Shown piece by piece: positions 1-6,897 of a stretch of 10,453 nt of DNA (position 1 is its first letter; each line of letters starts with the position of its first letter). The notes beneath the pieces were generated by a model. That model searched no databases. It worked only from the letters and a program-made list of their open reading frames with translations, and had not been told where the DNA came from. Location of the stretch: contig JAIOTR010000259.1 in assembly GCA_021106665.1 (NCBI GenBank), forward strand, positions 1 to 10,453, read 5' to 3'. This stretch comes from Bacteroidales bacterium. Lineage in GTDB: Bacteria > Bacteroidota > Bacteroidia > Bacteroidales > JAADJA01. A program made the position numbers and the translations under genes.

Positions 1-971
1 ACATTATTCACAAAACCCGATACATCGTAACTCCCATTAAACACTTTGTATAATTCGGCCATGATTGGGTATTTGCAGTTTTTCGACCTGGAAATTGATA
101 TTTCATCGCAAAAAACACTTACTGCTATTTTCCCTTCCAGTACCACTTTATCTGAAATATCATCTGAAAAGAATCCCTTGCCGATTAAAAGTCCTAAAGT
201 CCTGTTACGGCTGAGATCATTCAATGCAGTAAGACTGAAATCGCCGTATCCGCAATACTTGAACATGGTGTCTTCTTTACCGCCATACTTCAGTAATATA
301 TCTTTCATTTCGTTGAATGCTTTGGTCAAAAACAAAAAACGAAGGTTGGCTGAATTAAAGTGGGCATCTACTATACCCGTGGCGATAGCATAAATATTTT
401 TTAGGATACTCAATAATTCAACCCCTTTCACATCTGTTGTAAAATCAACATGAACAGGAGTATCGCTGAAAAGATTACTGAATATGGCATCATGCTCGAT
501 ATGTTCAGAACCCACTGTAAATGCTGTTGGTAATTTATTAATTAGTTCCCTTGCAAAAGTAGGTCCCTTAAAAGAACAAACTGGGTTGGGTATTGCAGTG
601 CTCAAGCTTTCCGTAATGGTTTTTTGTTCTTTACTGAATCCTTTTGCCATATTAAGGAGAATCGCATCCTTTTGCAGGTGCTCAATGACACTGAGTGCAT
701 AATCTACCGTTACATTTGATGGAATTGCCAGAAATACAATATTGGCATCCTTCAAATCTCTGACATCGCTTGTTGCTTTTAAAAACTTGTTAAGCTTAAT
801 ATTTGGGAAGTATTTTGTATTGAATCGTGTTTTATTGATCGACTTCACTACATCTTTTTCAATTGAAAGGAGTTTTACCTGGCAATCCCGTTTTTTAGCC
901 AAGGTGTTTCCCAATGCCGTACCTATTGAGCCGGCGCCGATGATGATGATATTATGAGAACTATTTTCCAT
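1..971 (-). CDS. gpsA: NAD(P)-dependent glycerol-3-phosphate dehydrogenase, GpsA-like (C-terminus cut by window edge)
   Basis: The frame is open from an ATG at 971 to the left edge: 323 codons with no stop, so only a few C-terminal residues of a roughly 330-aa family are missing. Family role: cytosolic reduction of dihydroxyacetone phosphate to sn-glycerol-3-phosphate for phospholipid synthesis. Visible signs: an N-terminal Rossmann loop GAGSIGTALG (residues 12-21), LAIPS (81-85), MAKGFS (108-113), a GPTFARE segment (136-142) like the family's GPSFAEE, LKNIYAIATGI (190-200) containing the expected catalytic Lys191, and GYGDFSLTALND then LSRNR (241-257). An in-frame TAA lies a few codons upstream of the ATG, which fixes the start. 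The sequence is divergent: the usual GDNA..ALITRG segment reads FNSANLRFLFLTKA (205-218), and the usual Trp of the nucleotide loop is Ile. A dedicated paralogue rather than the housekeeping enzyme is possible. It is divergently transcribed from the methyltransferase gene. Confidence 0.88.
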   Translation of the reverse strand, partial: MENSSHNIIIIGAGSIGTALGNTLAKKRDCQVKLLSIEKDVVKSINKTRFNTKYFPNIKLNKFLKATSDVRDLKDANIVFLAIPSNVTVDYALSVIEHLQKDAILLNMAKGFSKEQKTITESLSTAIPNPVCSFKGPTFARELINKLPTAFTVGSEHIEHDAIFSNLFSDTPVHVDFTTDVKGVELLSILKNIYAIATGIVDAHFNSANLRFLFLTKAFNEMKDILLKYGGKEDTMFKYCGYGDFSLTALNDLSRNRTLGLLIGKGFFSDDISDKVVLEGKIAVSVFCDEISISRSKNCKYPIMAELYKVFNGSYDVSGFVNN

Positions 972-995
972 CAGGGTTGATTAATTATGTGTAAA

Positions 996-1003
996 CAAAA
1001 ATA
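996..1003 (-). promoter_or_regulatory. Candidate -7 promoter element for gpsA
   Basis: On the minus strand this reads TATTTTTG, an exact match to the Bacteroidota -7 consensus TAnnTTTG. It lies about 25 bases upstream of the gpsA ATG and would give a short leader. No TTTG element is seen at the usual 19-22 base spacing. The nearest, on the minus strand at 1038-1035, is 31 bases away. The call is therefore tentative. Confidence 0.35.
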
Positions 1004-1120
1004 AGGTTTATTTATAATCTATTTCTTTTTAAATCAAAACACTTAAATATTGTATTTAAATTCAGATATTTGTTATATTAGACTTAATATATGTAAAATG
1101 AAATTGATATTTAAATTTAT

Positions 1121-1128
1121 TAACTTCG
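1121..1128 (+). promoter_or_regulatory. Candidate distal -7 element upstream of the methyltransferase
   Basis: TAACTTCG followed by CAGC matches TAnnTTTG at all but one position and resembles -7 regions often seen in Bacteroidota. If used, it would leave a leader of roughly 145 bases before the ATG at 1281. No well-spaced TTTG partner is present: ATTG at 1103-1106 is only 14 bases upstream. Confidence 0.25.
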
Positions 1129-1218
1129 CAGCATCCAACTATAATTGTGAAATACACCTTTAAAAATTCACTATTAAAATTGATACGAAAAATGTCAAAA
1201 TTCTAAATATCTACTTTT

Positions 1219-1252
1219 TTTGGTTAGTTATATAGAAAAAGGCTTATATATG
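1219..1252 (+). promoter_or_regulatory. Candidate proximal promoter of the methyltransferase
   Basis: TTTG at 1219-1222 is followed, after 22 bases, by TATATATG at 1245-1252. This fits the Bacteroidota -33 TTTG / -7 TAnnTTTG arrangement with one mismatch in the -7 element. Transcription would begin near 1258 and give a leader of about 20 bases to the ATG at 1281. In DNA this AT-rich, such matches can arise by chance. Confidence 0.3.
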
Positions 1253-1280
1253 TACTAGAAATATCAATACTTAAAACAAA

Positions 1281-1997
1281 ATGATAAATAATGTAAAAAG
1301 AATTCGAAAACTTAAATACTATTTTTTCAAATTAGGGGTTCACAAAATTTTACCTGGAAAAATACTTACGTTTTTAGGGAATCTGGCAACTTTATCTAAG
1401 TGGATATCTACTCAAAAGGATGTTAAATACTCAAATTTTCCAAATAAAAATTTTATCTATAACAAAAGATTTGAACTATATAAATTCATTCTGGAAAAAG
1501 AAATTTCTGGTGCTGAAATAGATTATTTAGAGTTTGGAGTTGCAAAAGGCACGTCGTTTACATGGTGGATAGAAAACATAAGACATAAAAATTCAAGATT
1601 TTATGGGTTTGATACTTTTGATGGCCTTCCAGAAGATTGGGGCCCATTTAAAAAGGGGGATATGTCCAATGAAAATGAACCTCCTAAAATAAATGATTCC
1701 AGACATAAATTTTATCAAGGTATATTTCAAAAAACATTATATGAGTTTCTGAAGTCGTATAAATCGGACAAAAGGAAAGTAATACATATGGATGCTGATC
1801 TATATACAGCAACTTTATTTGTATTAACCACTTTAAGTCCATATTTAAACAAAGGAGATATTCTACTCTTTGATGAGTTTAATGTTCCTCTTCATGAATA
1901 CAAGGCATTTTCAGAGTGGACAGAATCTTTTTATATTAATTACTCTGTTTTAGGCGAAGTCAATAATTTTTATCAAGTTGCAATCAAAATAGAATGA
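1281..1997 (+). CDS. TylF/MycF-type class I SAM-dependent O-methyltransferase
   Basis: A 238-aa cytosolic protein of the family that includes macrocin O-methyltransferase TylF. These are metal-dependent enzymes that methylate sugar hydroxyls, and homologues are common in surface glycan loci. The SAM-binding motif EFGVAKGTS is at residues 84-92. The next conserved block is GFDTFDGLPEDW (109-120). HMDADLY (169-175) and the later DEF (198-200) supply the acidic metal-binding and catalytic residues. The basic, hydrophobic first 35 residues precede the catalytic fold. It is the only plus-strand gene here, converges on the nonulosonate operon and diverges from gpsA, so it has its own promoter. The acceptor is unknown. 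Methylation of a glycan residue made by the neighbouring locus is plausible but inferred. The ATG at 1281 is the first in frame and follows candidate promoter elements. Confidence 0.87.
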   Translation: MINNVKRIRKLKYYFFKLGVHKILPGKILTFLGNLATLSKWISTQKDVKYSNFPNKNFIYNKRFELYKFILEKEISGAEIDYLEFGVAKGTSFTWWIENIRHKNSRFYGFDTFDGLPEDWGPFKKGDMSNENEPPKINDSRHKFYQGIFQKTLYEFLKSYKSDKRKVIHMDADLYTATLFVLTTLSPYLNKGDILLFDEFNVPLHEYKAFSEWTESFYINYSVLGEVNNFYQVAIKIE

Positions 1998-2268
1998 TAA
2001 GAATTTATTTACAGTTGTTAATTTATTTAAGCTTGCAGATAATCTTTGTTATTTCTTAATTTACTCAATCTTTAATACATCTTACAGCAAATCCGTAATA
2101 CTTGTCTGTATTAGAGGAAAGAAATTATTTATAAACCGAAATGTATTGTCATATAAAAAAAATAGTAAGCATAATTATCTTATCGAATTTGAGGAAAGGA
2201 ATATATTTATAAATAATAGCTTAAAGTGGGAACAAGCAGACAGCAAAATTGTTAAAATAGATGAATGA
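1994..2268 (+). pseudogene. Possible frameshifted remnant ORF downstream of the methyltransferase
   Basis: An ATG at 1994 overlaps the methyltransferase stop as ATGA, the layout of a coupled gene. It reads 21 mostly hydrophobic codons (MIRIYLQLL...) and then stops at 2057-2059. A second frame, one base back, is open without a stop from 1993 to the TGA at 2266-2268 (91 codons). It ends just before the convergent stop of the cytidylyltransferase gene but has no ATG. A single-base deletion near 2050 would join the two. The open frame is long for such AT-rich DNA and includes protein-like segments such as SVILVCIRGKKLF and LKWEQADSKIVKIDE. I do not recognise the protein. It may equally be non-coding spacer. 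No rho-independent terminator with a T-tract is seen for either convergent unit. Confidence 0.25.
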
Positions 2269-2276
2269 GAATAATA

Positions 2277-2990
2277 TTAATTGTTAATCTTATTATGTAT
2301 GATTAGAAACTCTGCAAAACTAAAATCCAACTCATCATCAATATCAATTGCATTGAGCCGGTCTATTTCCACAAATCCAATGTTATTGCCAAAAATGTTT
2401 TCATTATTGTTTACAATGTTGGGCTTCAAAATATCTACAACTCCATTTAATTTATAACATGAAGGAAGCAACTGGCGCTGGTAATATTTTGAAATGCGAA
2501 TATTATCAATGAATGGTTTTAAAAGATTATTTTCATTTTTAAACATCCAGTAAGGGTGATCTGTTCCTTCGGCTATATTAACAGTTCTAAGTGATGTTAA
2601 TTCTTTTTCACTTTCTATCATATTAAGGCATTCATCAATAATCGGGTTGGTTTTAAAAGGAGATGTTGGCCTTAAATAAATCAGCAAATCGGGTTCAAAT
2701 TGTTCATTCTTTTTTAGCCATGTAAGGGTGTGTAAAATAACCGGTCTGTCTGGTGTATTGTCTTGAGCCAATTCAACGGGACGTAAAAACGGAACCTCTG
2801 CTCCATATTCTTTGGCAATATCAACAATCTCCTCATCATCCGTAGAAACAATTACCTTATTTATCCTTGGATTCTTCAGGGCCATTTTAATGGTATATGC
2901 AATTAAAGGAATACCATTTAATAGCTTGATATTTTTTTTTGCAACAGTTTTACTGCCGGCCCGCGCAGGGATTAAAGCAACATTTCTCAT
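2277..2990 (-). CDS. neuA: CMP-nonulosonate (acylneuraminate) cytidylyltransferase, NeuA/LegF-like
   Basis: A 237-aa cytosolic enzyme of the CMP-sialic acid synthetase family, which joins CMP from CTP to a nonulosonic acid and releases pyrophosphate. The N-terminal nucleotide-binding motif is PARAGSKTVAKKN (residues 8-20), close to the family's PARGGSKGIPRKN but with Ala at the second Gly and Thr-Val after the Lys. RPTSP (107-111), KLNGVVDI (180-187) and DIDDELDF (216-223) are also present. Asp216 and Asp218 are the probable metal ligands. Length is normal for single-domain NeuA, with no fused esterase. The ATG overlaps the aminotransferase stop by four bases (ATGA), making it the last gene of the operon. 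The substrate (sialic, legionaminic or another nonulosonate) cannot be read from the sequence. PseF-type or Kdo cytidylyltransferase function is less likely given the NeuB upstream. Codons 17-20 contain a run of nine A. Confidence 0.87.
   Translation of the reverse strand: MRNVALIPARAGSKTVAKKNIKLLNGIPLIAYTIKMALKNPRINKVIVSTDDEEIVDIAKEYGAEVPFLRPVELAQDNTPDRPVILHTLTWLKKNEQFEPDLLIYLRPTSPFKTNPIIDECLNMIESEKELTSLRTVNIAEGTDHPYWMFKNENNLLKPFIDNIRISKYYQRQLLPSCYKLNGVVDILKPNIVNNNENIFGNNIGFVEIDRLNAIDIDDELDFSFAEFLIIHNKINN
2932..2940. repeat. Nine-base homopolymer (A9 in the coding strand) in neuA
   Basis: A run of nine T on the plus strand is A9 in the coding sense of neuA. It covers part of codons 17-20 (Ala-Lys-Lys-Asn) inside the nucleotide-binding motif. 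Loss or gain of one base would truncate the enzyme near residue 20. Runs of A8 also occur in the aminotransferase (4289-4296) and TIM barrel (4872-4879) genes, so AT bias alone may explain it. Confidence 0.6.
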
Positions 2991-4402
2991 AATTGTGAAA
3001 GGTTGAGTTTAATTCGTTGAATAGTATTATCACTTACAGAAGCATTTGTTGGTAAATTAATACCACATTTTGATATTGACAAACTATTCTTATTACTGAA
3101 TAAATATTTCTTGTAGATATCCATTTCGCTTAATGAGTAAAAGAATGGCCTGGCATCAATTTTCATTTCGTTTAATGATTTGAGAACCTCATCCCTTTGG
3201 TTGTCTTCGACCAAAATACATACAAGCCAGGTAATTTTTTCCCTATCAGGAAGAATGGCCTGAAAACTTATTTTCTTAGTGTCTTTTAATGCTTCCCTGT
3301 ACTTATTTTCCAGTTGACTACGCCAGTTTAATATTTCGTCAATCCTTTCGAGTTGAGCCAGACCAATAGCTGCTTGTAAGTTTGTCATACGGTAATTAAA
3401 ACCAACCTCTTCGTGCCAGTACTTTTTTGTTTTACTCATGCCATGATCCCGCAATATTCTCATCTTCTCATCCAATTCAGATGAATTTGTAATACACATG
3501 CCACCTTCACCGGTTGTTATCACTTTATTCCCGAAAAAGGAAAAACAGGAAATGTCGCCAAATGATCCAACCTTTTTACCTTTATATTCCGAACCGTGAG
3601 CCTCAGCGCAATCTTCAATCACAAAAAGTTTGTTGTCTTTTGCAATTTTCATGATAGCATCCATATTGCATGGCTGGCCATAAATATGTACCGGTATTAT
3701 TGCTTTTGTTTTTGGTGTGATTGCTTTTTCAATTTCGGTTGGGGAAATATTCCAGTCATTTTCATCAATATCTACAATTACAGGAGTGGCATTGGAATGC
3801 AATACAGCATTTATTGTTGCTGCAAATGTTAAGTCAGGGATAATAACTTCATCACCTTGTCCTATTCCCAATACTTTTAACGCCAGATGTATGGCAACCG
3901 TACCATTTGACACGGCAACACCATGATTAACTGTACAATATTTCGAAAAATCTTTTTCAAAATTTTCAATATATTCACCACTACTTGAAATCCATGTGGA
4001 GAGAAATGCATCTGCGAGGTAATTAAATTCATTACCTTTTAAATCGGGCATGGCAACAGGGATATAGAAATCAGCTCTATATTCTATAAAATCAACCAGT
4101 TGTAATTTCTTATTTAGGATCGGGAGGATTTTTACACGCTCATTGAGTTTCTTTAGTAGTTTTTTATGCGATTCATCTTCCAGTCCATAAGAAAACTCCT
4201 GATTCATTACTTCTTTTATTCCACTTTCGAGCCTGCCACCCGAAATCAAAAATCGACGAATATCACCATCGGTTAATACACCTAATAATTTTTTTTGATC
4301 ATCAACTATAAATACAGAACCTTTCGTATTCTCATTGATAGTTTTCCAGGCATCTATTAGCGCACCATCAACATTGCATATCAGTTTATCCAAAGTAATC
4401 AT
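2987..4402 (-). CDS. CBS-pair / DegT-DnrJ-EryC1 family sugar aminotransferase fusion
   Basis: A 471-aa protein, about 100 residues longer than the usual sugar aminotransferase. Residues 1-108 form a CBS pair: SVFIVDDQKKLLGVLTDGD (29-47) followed by IRR is a classic first CBS motif, and KILPILNKKLQLVDFIEY (91-108) the second. Residues 113-471 are a complete fold-type I PLP aminotransferase: SNGTVAIHLAL (165-175), EDCAEAHG (263-270) with Asp264 for the PLP ring nitrogen, and FFGNKVITTGEGGM (289-302) with Lys293 as the Schiff-base lysine. NYRMTNLQAAIG (336-347) is also conserved. Such enzymes transfer an amino group from glutamate to a keto-sugar, usually a nucleotide sugar at C3 or C4. The CBS part probably binds a nucleotide and regulates the enzyme. 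In legionaminic acid loci a CBS pair is normally fused to the nucleotidyltransferase PtmE, not to the aminotransferase. Four-base overlaps with both neighbours place it in the operon. Confidence 0.9.
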   Translation of the reverse strand: MITLDKLICNVDGALIDAWKTINENTKGSVFIVDDQKKLLGVLTDGDIRRFLISGGRLESGIKEVMNQEFSYGLEDESHKKLLKKLNERVKILPILNKKLQLVDFIEYRADFYIPVAMPDLKGNEFNYLADAFLSTWISSSGEYIENFEKDFSKYCTVNHGVAVSNGTVAIHLALKVLGIGQGDEVIIPDLTFAATINAVLHSNATPVIVDIDENDWNISPTEIEKAITPKTKAIIPVHIYGQPCNMDAIMKIAKDNKLFVIEDCAEAHGSEYKGKKVGSFGDISCFSFFGNKVITTGEGGMCITNSSELDEKMRILRDHGMSKTKKYWHEEVGFNYRMTNLQAAIGLAQLERIDEILNWRSQLENKYREALKDTKKISFQAILPDREKITWLVCILVEDNQRDEVLKSLNEMKIDARPFFYSLSEMDIYKKYLFSNKNSLSISKCGINLPTNASVSDNTIQRIKLNLSQL

Positions 4403-5244
4403 TGCAAATTATTTAATAATTGATAGGTGGTTTTTAATTCTTCCAAACCATCATAAATTTCTAACGAAAATACTTTATTGGGTAATTTATGATTTTTTAA
4501 TAAAGTAAATATTTCACTGTTTGATGAAATTGCATTATTTGAATCATGAAACCCATCATTATCACTTAAATGGATATAGTTGGAAATGTTCCATAAAGCC
4601 TCAAATTCTTTTTCAAAATTTAACCCAAGTGTTTGACAGCTTACTTTTAAATGTCCAACATCCAGTAAAAAATTAAAATCTATATTCTCTTTTAAAGTTA
4701 TGTATTCACTACTCTTGGTTAACATGAATACATTATCATTATAGGATTGATAATTGGATGCCGATATTACATTATTTTCGATATACAAATCAATGGAACC
4801 TTTATGTTCATTTAAAATATTAAAACCTTCACAAAATTTTTTAAATGCATCCTTTTTATTTACGATTGGTATTTTTTTTATTTTTTTACCCAAATCATTT
4901 ACTGATGGATCAATAAAAAAGCCTGCATGAAGTCCATATTTTTTAGCTCCAATTTTCTCTGCTAAATTGATAGCTTTTTGACAATGGTTTATCGTTTCAC
5001 TAAATATTTGATCATTAAGTGAAGCCAGATTTAATACAAAATGTTTTTCAGGAGGTGGGAAGTAATTATGTACCAGGTATGACAAATTATATTTGTGTTT
5101 TAACTCAACTAAATCATCTTCTATTTCAGGATAATAATTGGTTCCTCCGGATAATTCAATATTCTTAAAACCGTGACTTGCCAGAAATGCCACACTTTCT
5201 GAAATCTTATCAAATCTAACACAACTTGATGAAATATAGATCAT
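4399..5244 (-). CDS. Xylose-isomerase-like TIM barrel protein (sugar isomerase/epimerase superfamily)
   Basis: A 281-aa protein of the AP-endonuclease-2 / xylose-isomerase-like TIM barrel superfamily, whose enzymes use divalent metals to isomerise or epimerise small sugars or cleave DNA. The opening strand MIYISSSCV leads to GFKNIELSGG (25-34). Candidate metal ligands at barrel strand ends are His59 (LVHN), His106 (GLHAGF), Glu156 (YIENN), Asp195 and His198 (LLDVGH), His225 and Asp228 (IHLSDNDG), and Glu262 (LEIYDG). The set looks intact, so I expect an active enzyme. There is no signal peptide, so it should be cytosolic. ATGA overlaps on both sides put it between the acyltransferase and aminotransferase genes, inside the nonulosonate operon. 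That context argues for a sugar-metabolic role and against DNA repair. Its reaction is unknown; epimerisation or isomerisation of the precursor sugar is an inference. Confidence 0.8.
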   Translation of the reverse strand: MIYISSSCVRFDKISESVAFLASHGFKNIELSGGTNYYPEIEDDLVELKHKYNLSYLVHNYFPPPEKHFVLNLASLNDQIFSETINHCQKAINLAEKIGAKKYGLHAGFFIDPSVNDLGKKIKKIPIVNKKDAFKKFCEGFNILNEHKGSIDLYIENNVISASNYQSYNDNVFMLTKSSEYITLKENIDFNFLLDVGHLKVSCQTLGLNFEKEFEALWNISNYIHLSDNDGFHDSNNAISSNSEIFTLLKNHKLPNKVFSLEIYDGLEELKTTYQLLNNLQ

Positions 5245-5855
5245 TTTACCCTCCTTGCCGGATTGCCCACATATGTTCCCGGTTCATCAATATTTTTTAT
5301 AACAACAGAATTAGCTCCAATAATAACATCATCGCAAACTGATAGCTTATCAATAATAGTTGCACCAGCGCCAATAAAACAATTGCTGCCAATAGTAACA
5401 CGGCCACAAATAATTGAACCAACAGAAATATGGTTGTGGTCACCAATATTTACCTCATGCTCTAATATGGCTCCGGTATTGATTATATTATTGACCCCCA
5501 ATGAAACATTAGAATTTAAAGTTACATTAGCAAAAATTTGATTCGATGATCCCGGATTAAAGTATTTCTCAATTTGAGCGTTTGGATGAATAAGGCTATC
5601 TTCTAAAATCTGGTCTTTTAAATTAAGGAATAATTGTTTTCTTTTTTGATTATCTCCAAAGGAAAGTACTGCACAGCTATCTTTATTAATATCATGAAGT
5701 TTTCCTAACACCTTGTATTTATTTATAACTTCTTCTTTTTGATTATTAAAATTTTCATCATAAATACCCTCAATGATATAATTGCTATATTCGAGAAGAA
5801 TTATTAATGAACGGGTATGACCTCCTGCACCTAAAATAAATACCTTTTTATTCAT
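5241..5855 (-). CDS. neuD: NeuD/PglD-type sugar O- or N-acyltransferase
   Basis: A 204-aa protein with the two-part architecture of NeuD and PglD. The N-terminal Rossmann-like domain starts with FILGAGGHTRSLI (6-18). The C-terminal left-handed beta-helix is made of hexapeptide repeats (about 100-190; examples IGDHNH, IGSNCF, IGAGAT, IGANSV) and ends in the typical GTYVGNPARRVK. The probable catalytic base is His133 in LEHEVNIG, followed by Glu134, as in PglD. These trimeric enzymes use acetyl-CoA. PglD acetylates the 4-amino group of a UDP-sugar, LegH does the equivalent in legionaminic acid synthesis, and NeuD of E. coli K1 is tied to the sialic acid pathway. With an aminotransferase in the same operon, N-acylation of the new amino group is the more attractive reading, but the sequence does not prove it. 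The ATG overlaps the NeuB stop by eight bases, and the stop overlaps the next ATG by four. Confidence 0.88.
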   Translation of the reverse strand: MNKKVFILGAGGHTRSLIILLEYSNYIIEGIYDENFNNQKEEVINKYKVLGKLHDINKDSCAVLSFGDNQKRKQLFLNLKDQILEDSLIHPNAQIEKYFNPGSSNQIFANVTLNSNVSLGVNNIINTGAILEHEVNIGDHNHISVGSIICGRVTIGSNCFIGAGATIIDKLSVCDDVIIGANSVVIKNIDEPGTYVGNPARRVK

Positions 5856-6897
5856 AAATGATGTCGTTAGGGGAGTAATTCCTTGATGCTTTTTTACCTA
5901 ATATTTTTTTATAGAGAATGGGTGAAATTCCTTTTCCCCCGGTTCTTTTTGCTACTATATTTTGTTCTGTAAAAATTTCTCCTTGTTTAATTGAATGCAA
6001 AGCTACTAAAGATTTTTGCAGCGATAGCCTGGTTTTTTCTTCATCGCTCGTTGGCTCTTTTGTATATGAACCCAAATATTTCTCTACTTTTCTTATTTCT
6101 GCTACAAAGTCCTTTAGTTCAGTGGGTGATAATGAAGCTTTATGGTCAGGTCCGGCTAAATGTTTGTCCAACGTAAAATGTTTTTCAATAACTACAACTC
6201 CCATAGGAACTGCAAAAGGTGAGGCCCCAACACCAACTGAATGATCAGAATATCCCACCAAAACGTCAAATTTGTCTTGATAAGTTTTTATTACGTAAAG
6301 ATTGGCATCTTCATCTTTAATCGGATAGTTGGCTGTACATTGCAATAAAATAACATCCTTATTGTATTCGTAAATTTGTTTTAATGCTGATTCAACCTCA
6401 GACAAAAAGCACATTCCGGTAGATAAGAAAATGGGTTTTCCTTTTTGTGCTATTTTTTTCAGGAATAGTAGATTTGTTGTATCAGTAGATGCAACTTTAT
6501 AAGCTGGCAGATTCAATGTATCAAGTTCTTCAAGACTTTCTTCATCAAAGGGTGTGGTTAAAAAAATAATGTTTTTTCGTTTACAATAATTTATCAATTC
6601 AATATTTTGCTCTTTGGTAATCTCAAGTTTTTCGAGCATTTCAAATTGCGATTCTGAAGCGTCAGTTGTCTTTTTTTGGTATTGCGCTTTTTCAACATTA
6701 GTCAAAATCAGGTTTTCGGTTTTAAATGCCTGAAATTTTACTGCATTAGCGCCTGCATATACAGCTGTATCGATTAGTTTTTTTGCAATATCAATATCTC
6801 CGTTATGGTTAACACCGGCCTCGGCAATTATAAAAACCGGACTATTCACATCAATTGTATAGTTCCCTACTTTTATTTTTTTATTAAATCTCATCAT
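5848..6897 (-). CDS. neuB: Nonulosonate synthase, NeuB/LegI type
   Basis: Catalyses aldol-type condensation of phosphoenolpyruvate with a 6-carbon N-acylated sugar to give a sialic-acid-like 9-carbon acid. I start it at the ATG at 6897 (349 aa, normal length). An upstream in-frame ATG at 6939 would add 14 non-conserved residues and lengthen the overlap with the preceding gene. The ATG at 6894 is equally possible. Numbering from 6897: AEAGVNHNG (25-33), AVKFQAF (52-58), LSTGM (158-162), GYSDHSVG (215-222) and IEKHFTLD (237-244) carrying the two expected metal-binding histidines (219, 240), and GPDHKASL (249-256). The C-terminal SAF/antifreeze-like domain (about 291-346) contains KRTGGKGISP, with Arg318 where NeuB has the Arg that contacts the N-acetyl group. 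YQ...ESQFEMLEKLE around residues 73-91 resembles NeuB/LegI more than PseI. The family's usual KRPG reads KRTG here. Overlaps both neighbouring genes. Confidence 0.93.
   Translation of the reverse strand: MMRFNKKIKVGNYTIDVNSPVFIIAEAGVNHNGDIDIAKKLIDTAVYAGANAVKFQAFKTENLILTNVEKAQYQKKTTDASESQFEMLEKLEITKEQNIELINYCKRKNIIFLTTPFDEESLEELDTLNLPAYKVASTDTTNLLFLKKIAQKGKPIFLSTGMCFLSEVESALKQIYEYNKDVILLQCTANYPIKDEDANLYVIKTYQDKFDVLVGYSDHSVGVGASPFAVPMGVVVIEKHFTLDKHLAGPDHKASLSPTELKDFVAEIRKVEKYLGSYTKEPTSDEEKTRLSLQKSLVALHSIKQGEIFTEQNIVAKRTGGKGISPILYKKILGKKASRNYSPNDIIYE

Larger units (their letters stand above)
972..1280. other. Divergent intergenic region between gpsA and the methyltransferase gene
   Basis: This 309-base, very AT-rich stretch holds no convincing ORF on either strand and no tRNA-like or strong hairpin structure that I can see. 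It must carry the promoters of two divergent genes. Candidate elements are listed separately at 996-1003 (minus), 1121-1128 (plus) and 1219-1252 (plus). I see no repeat array or mobile-element end in it. Confidence 0.6.

Noticed and set aside
46..957. Three plus-strand ORFs (46-393, 484-702, 742-957) at the left end
   Set aside because: All lie antisense to the minus-strand GpsA frame, which carries clear family motifs along its full length.
2096..2113. Perfect inverted repeat TAATAC / GTATTA with a 6-base loop between the convergent genes, as a possible terminator
   Set aside because: The stem is AT-rich, only six pairs long, and has no T-tract on either strand; such repeats are expected by chance in this DNA.
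5263..5541. Plus-strand ORF opposite the acyltransferase gene
   Set aside because: It is the antisense shadow of the hexapeptide-repeat region, with no recognisable protein features and no spacing suited to expression. Other plus-strand ORFs inside 2812-10086 were discarded for the same reason.
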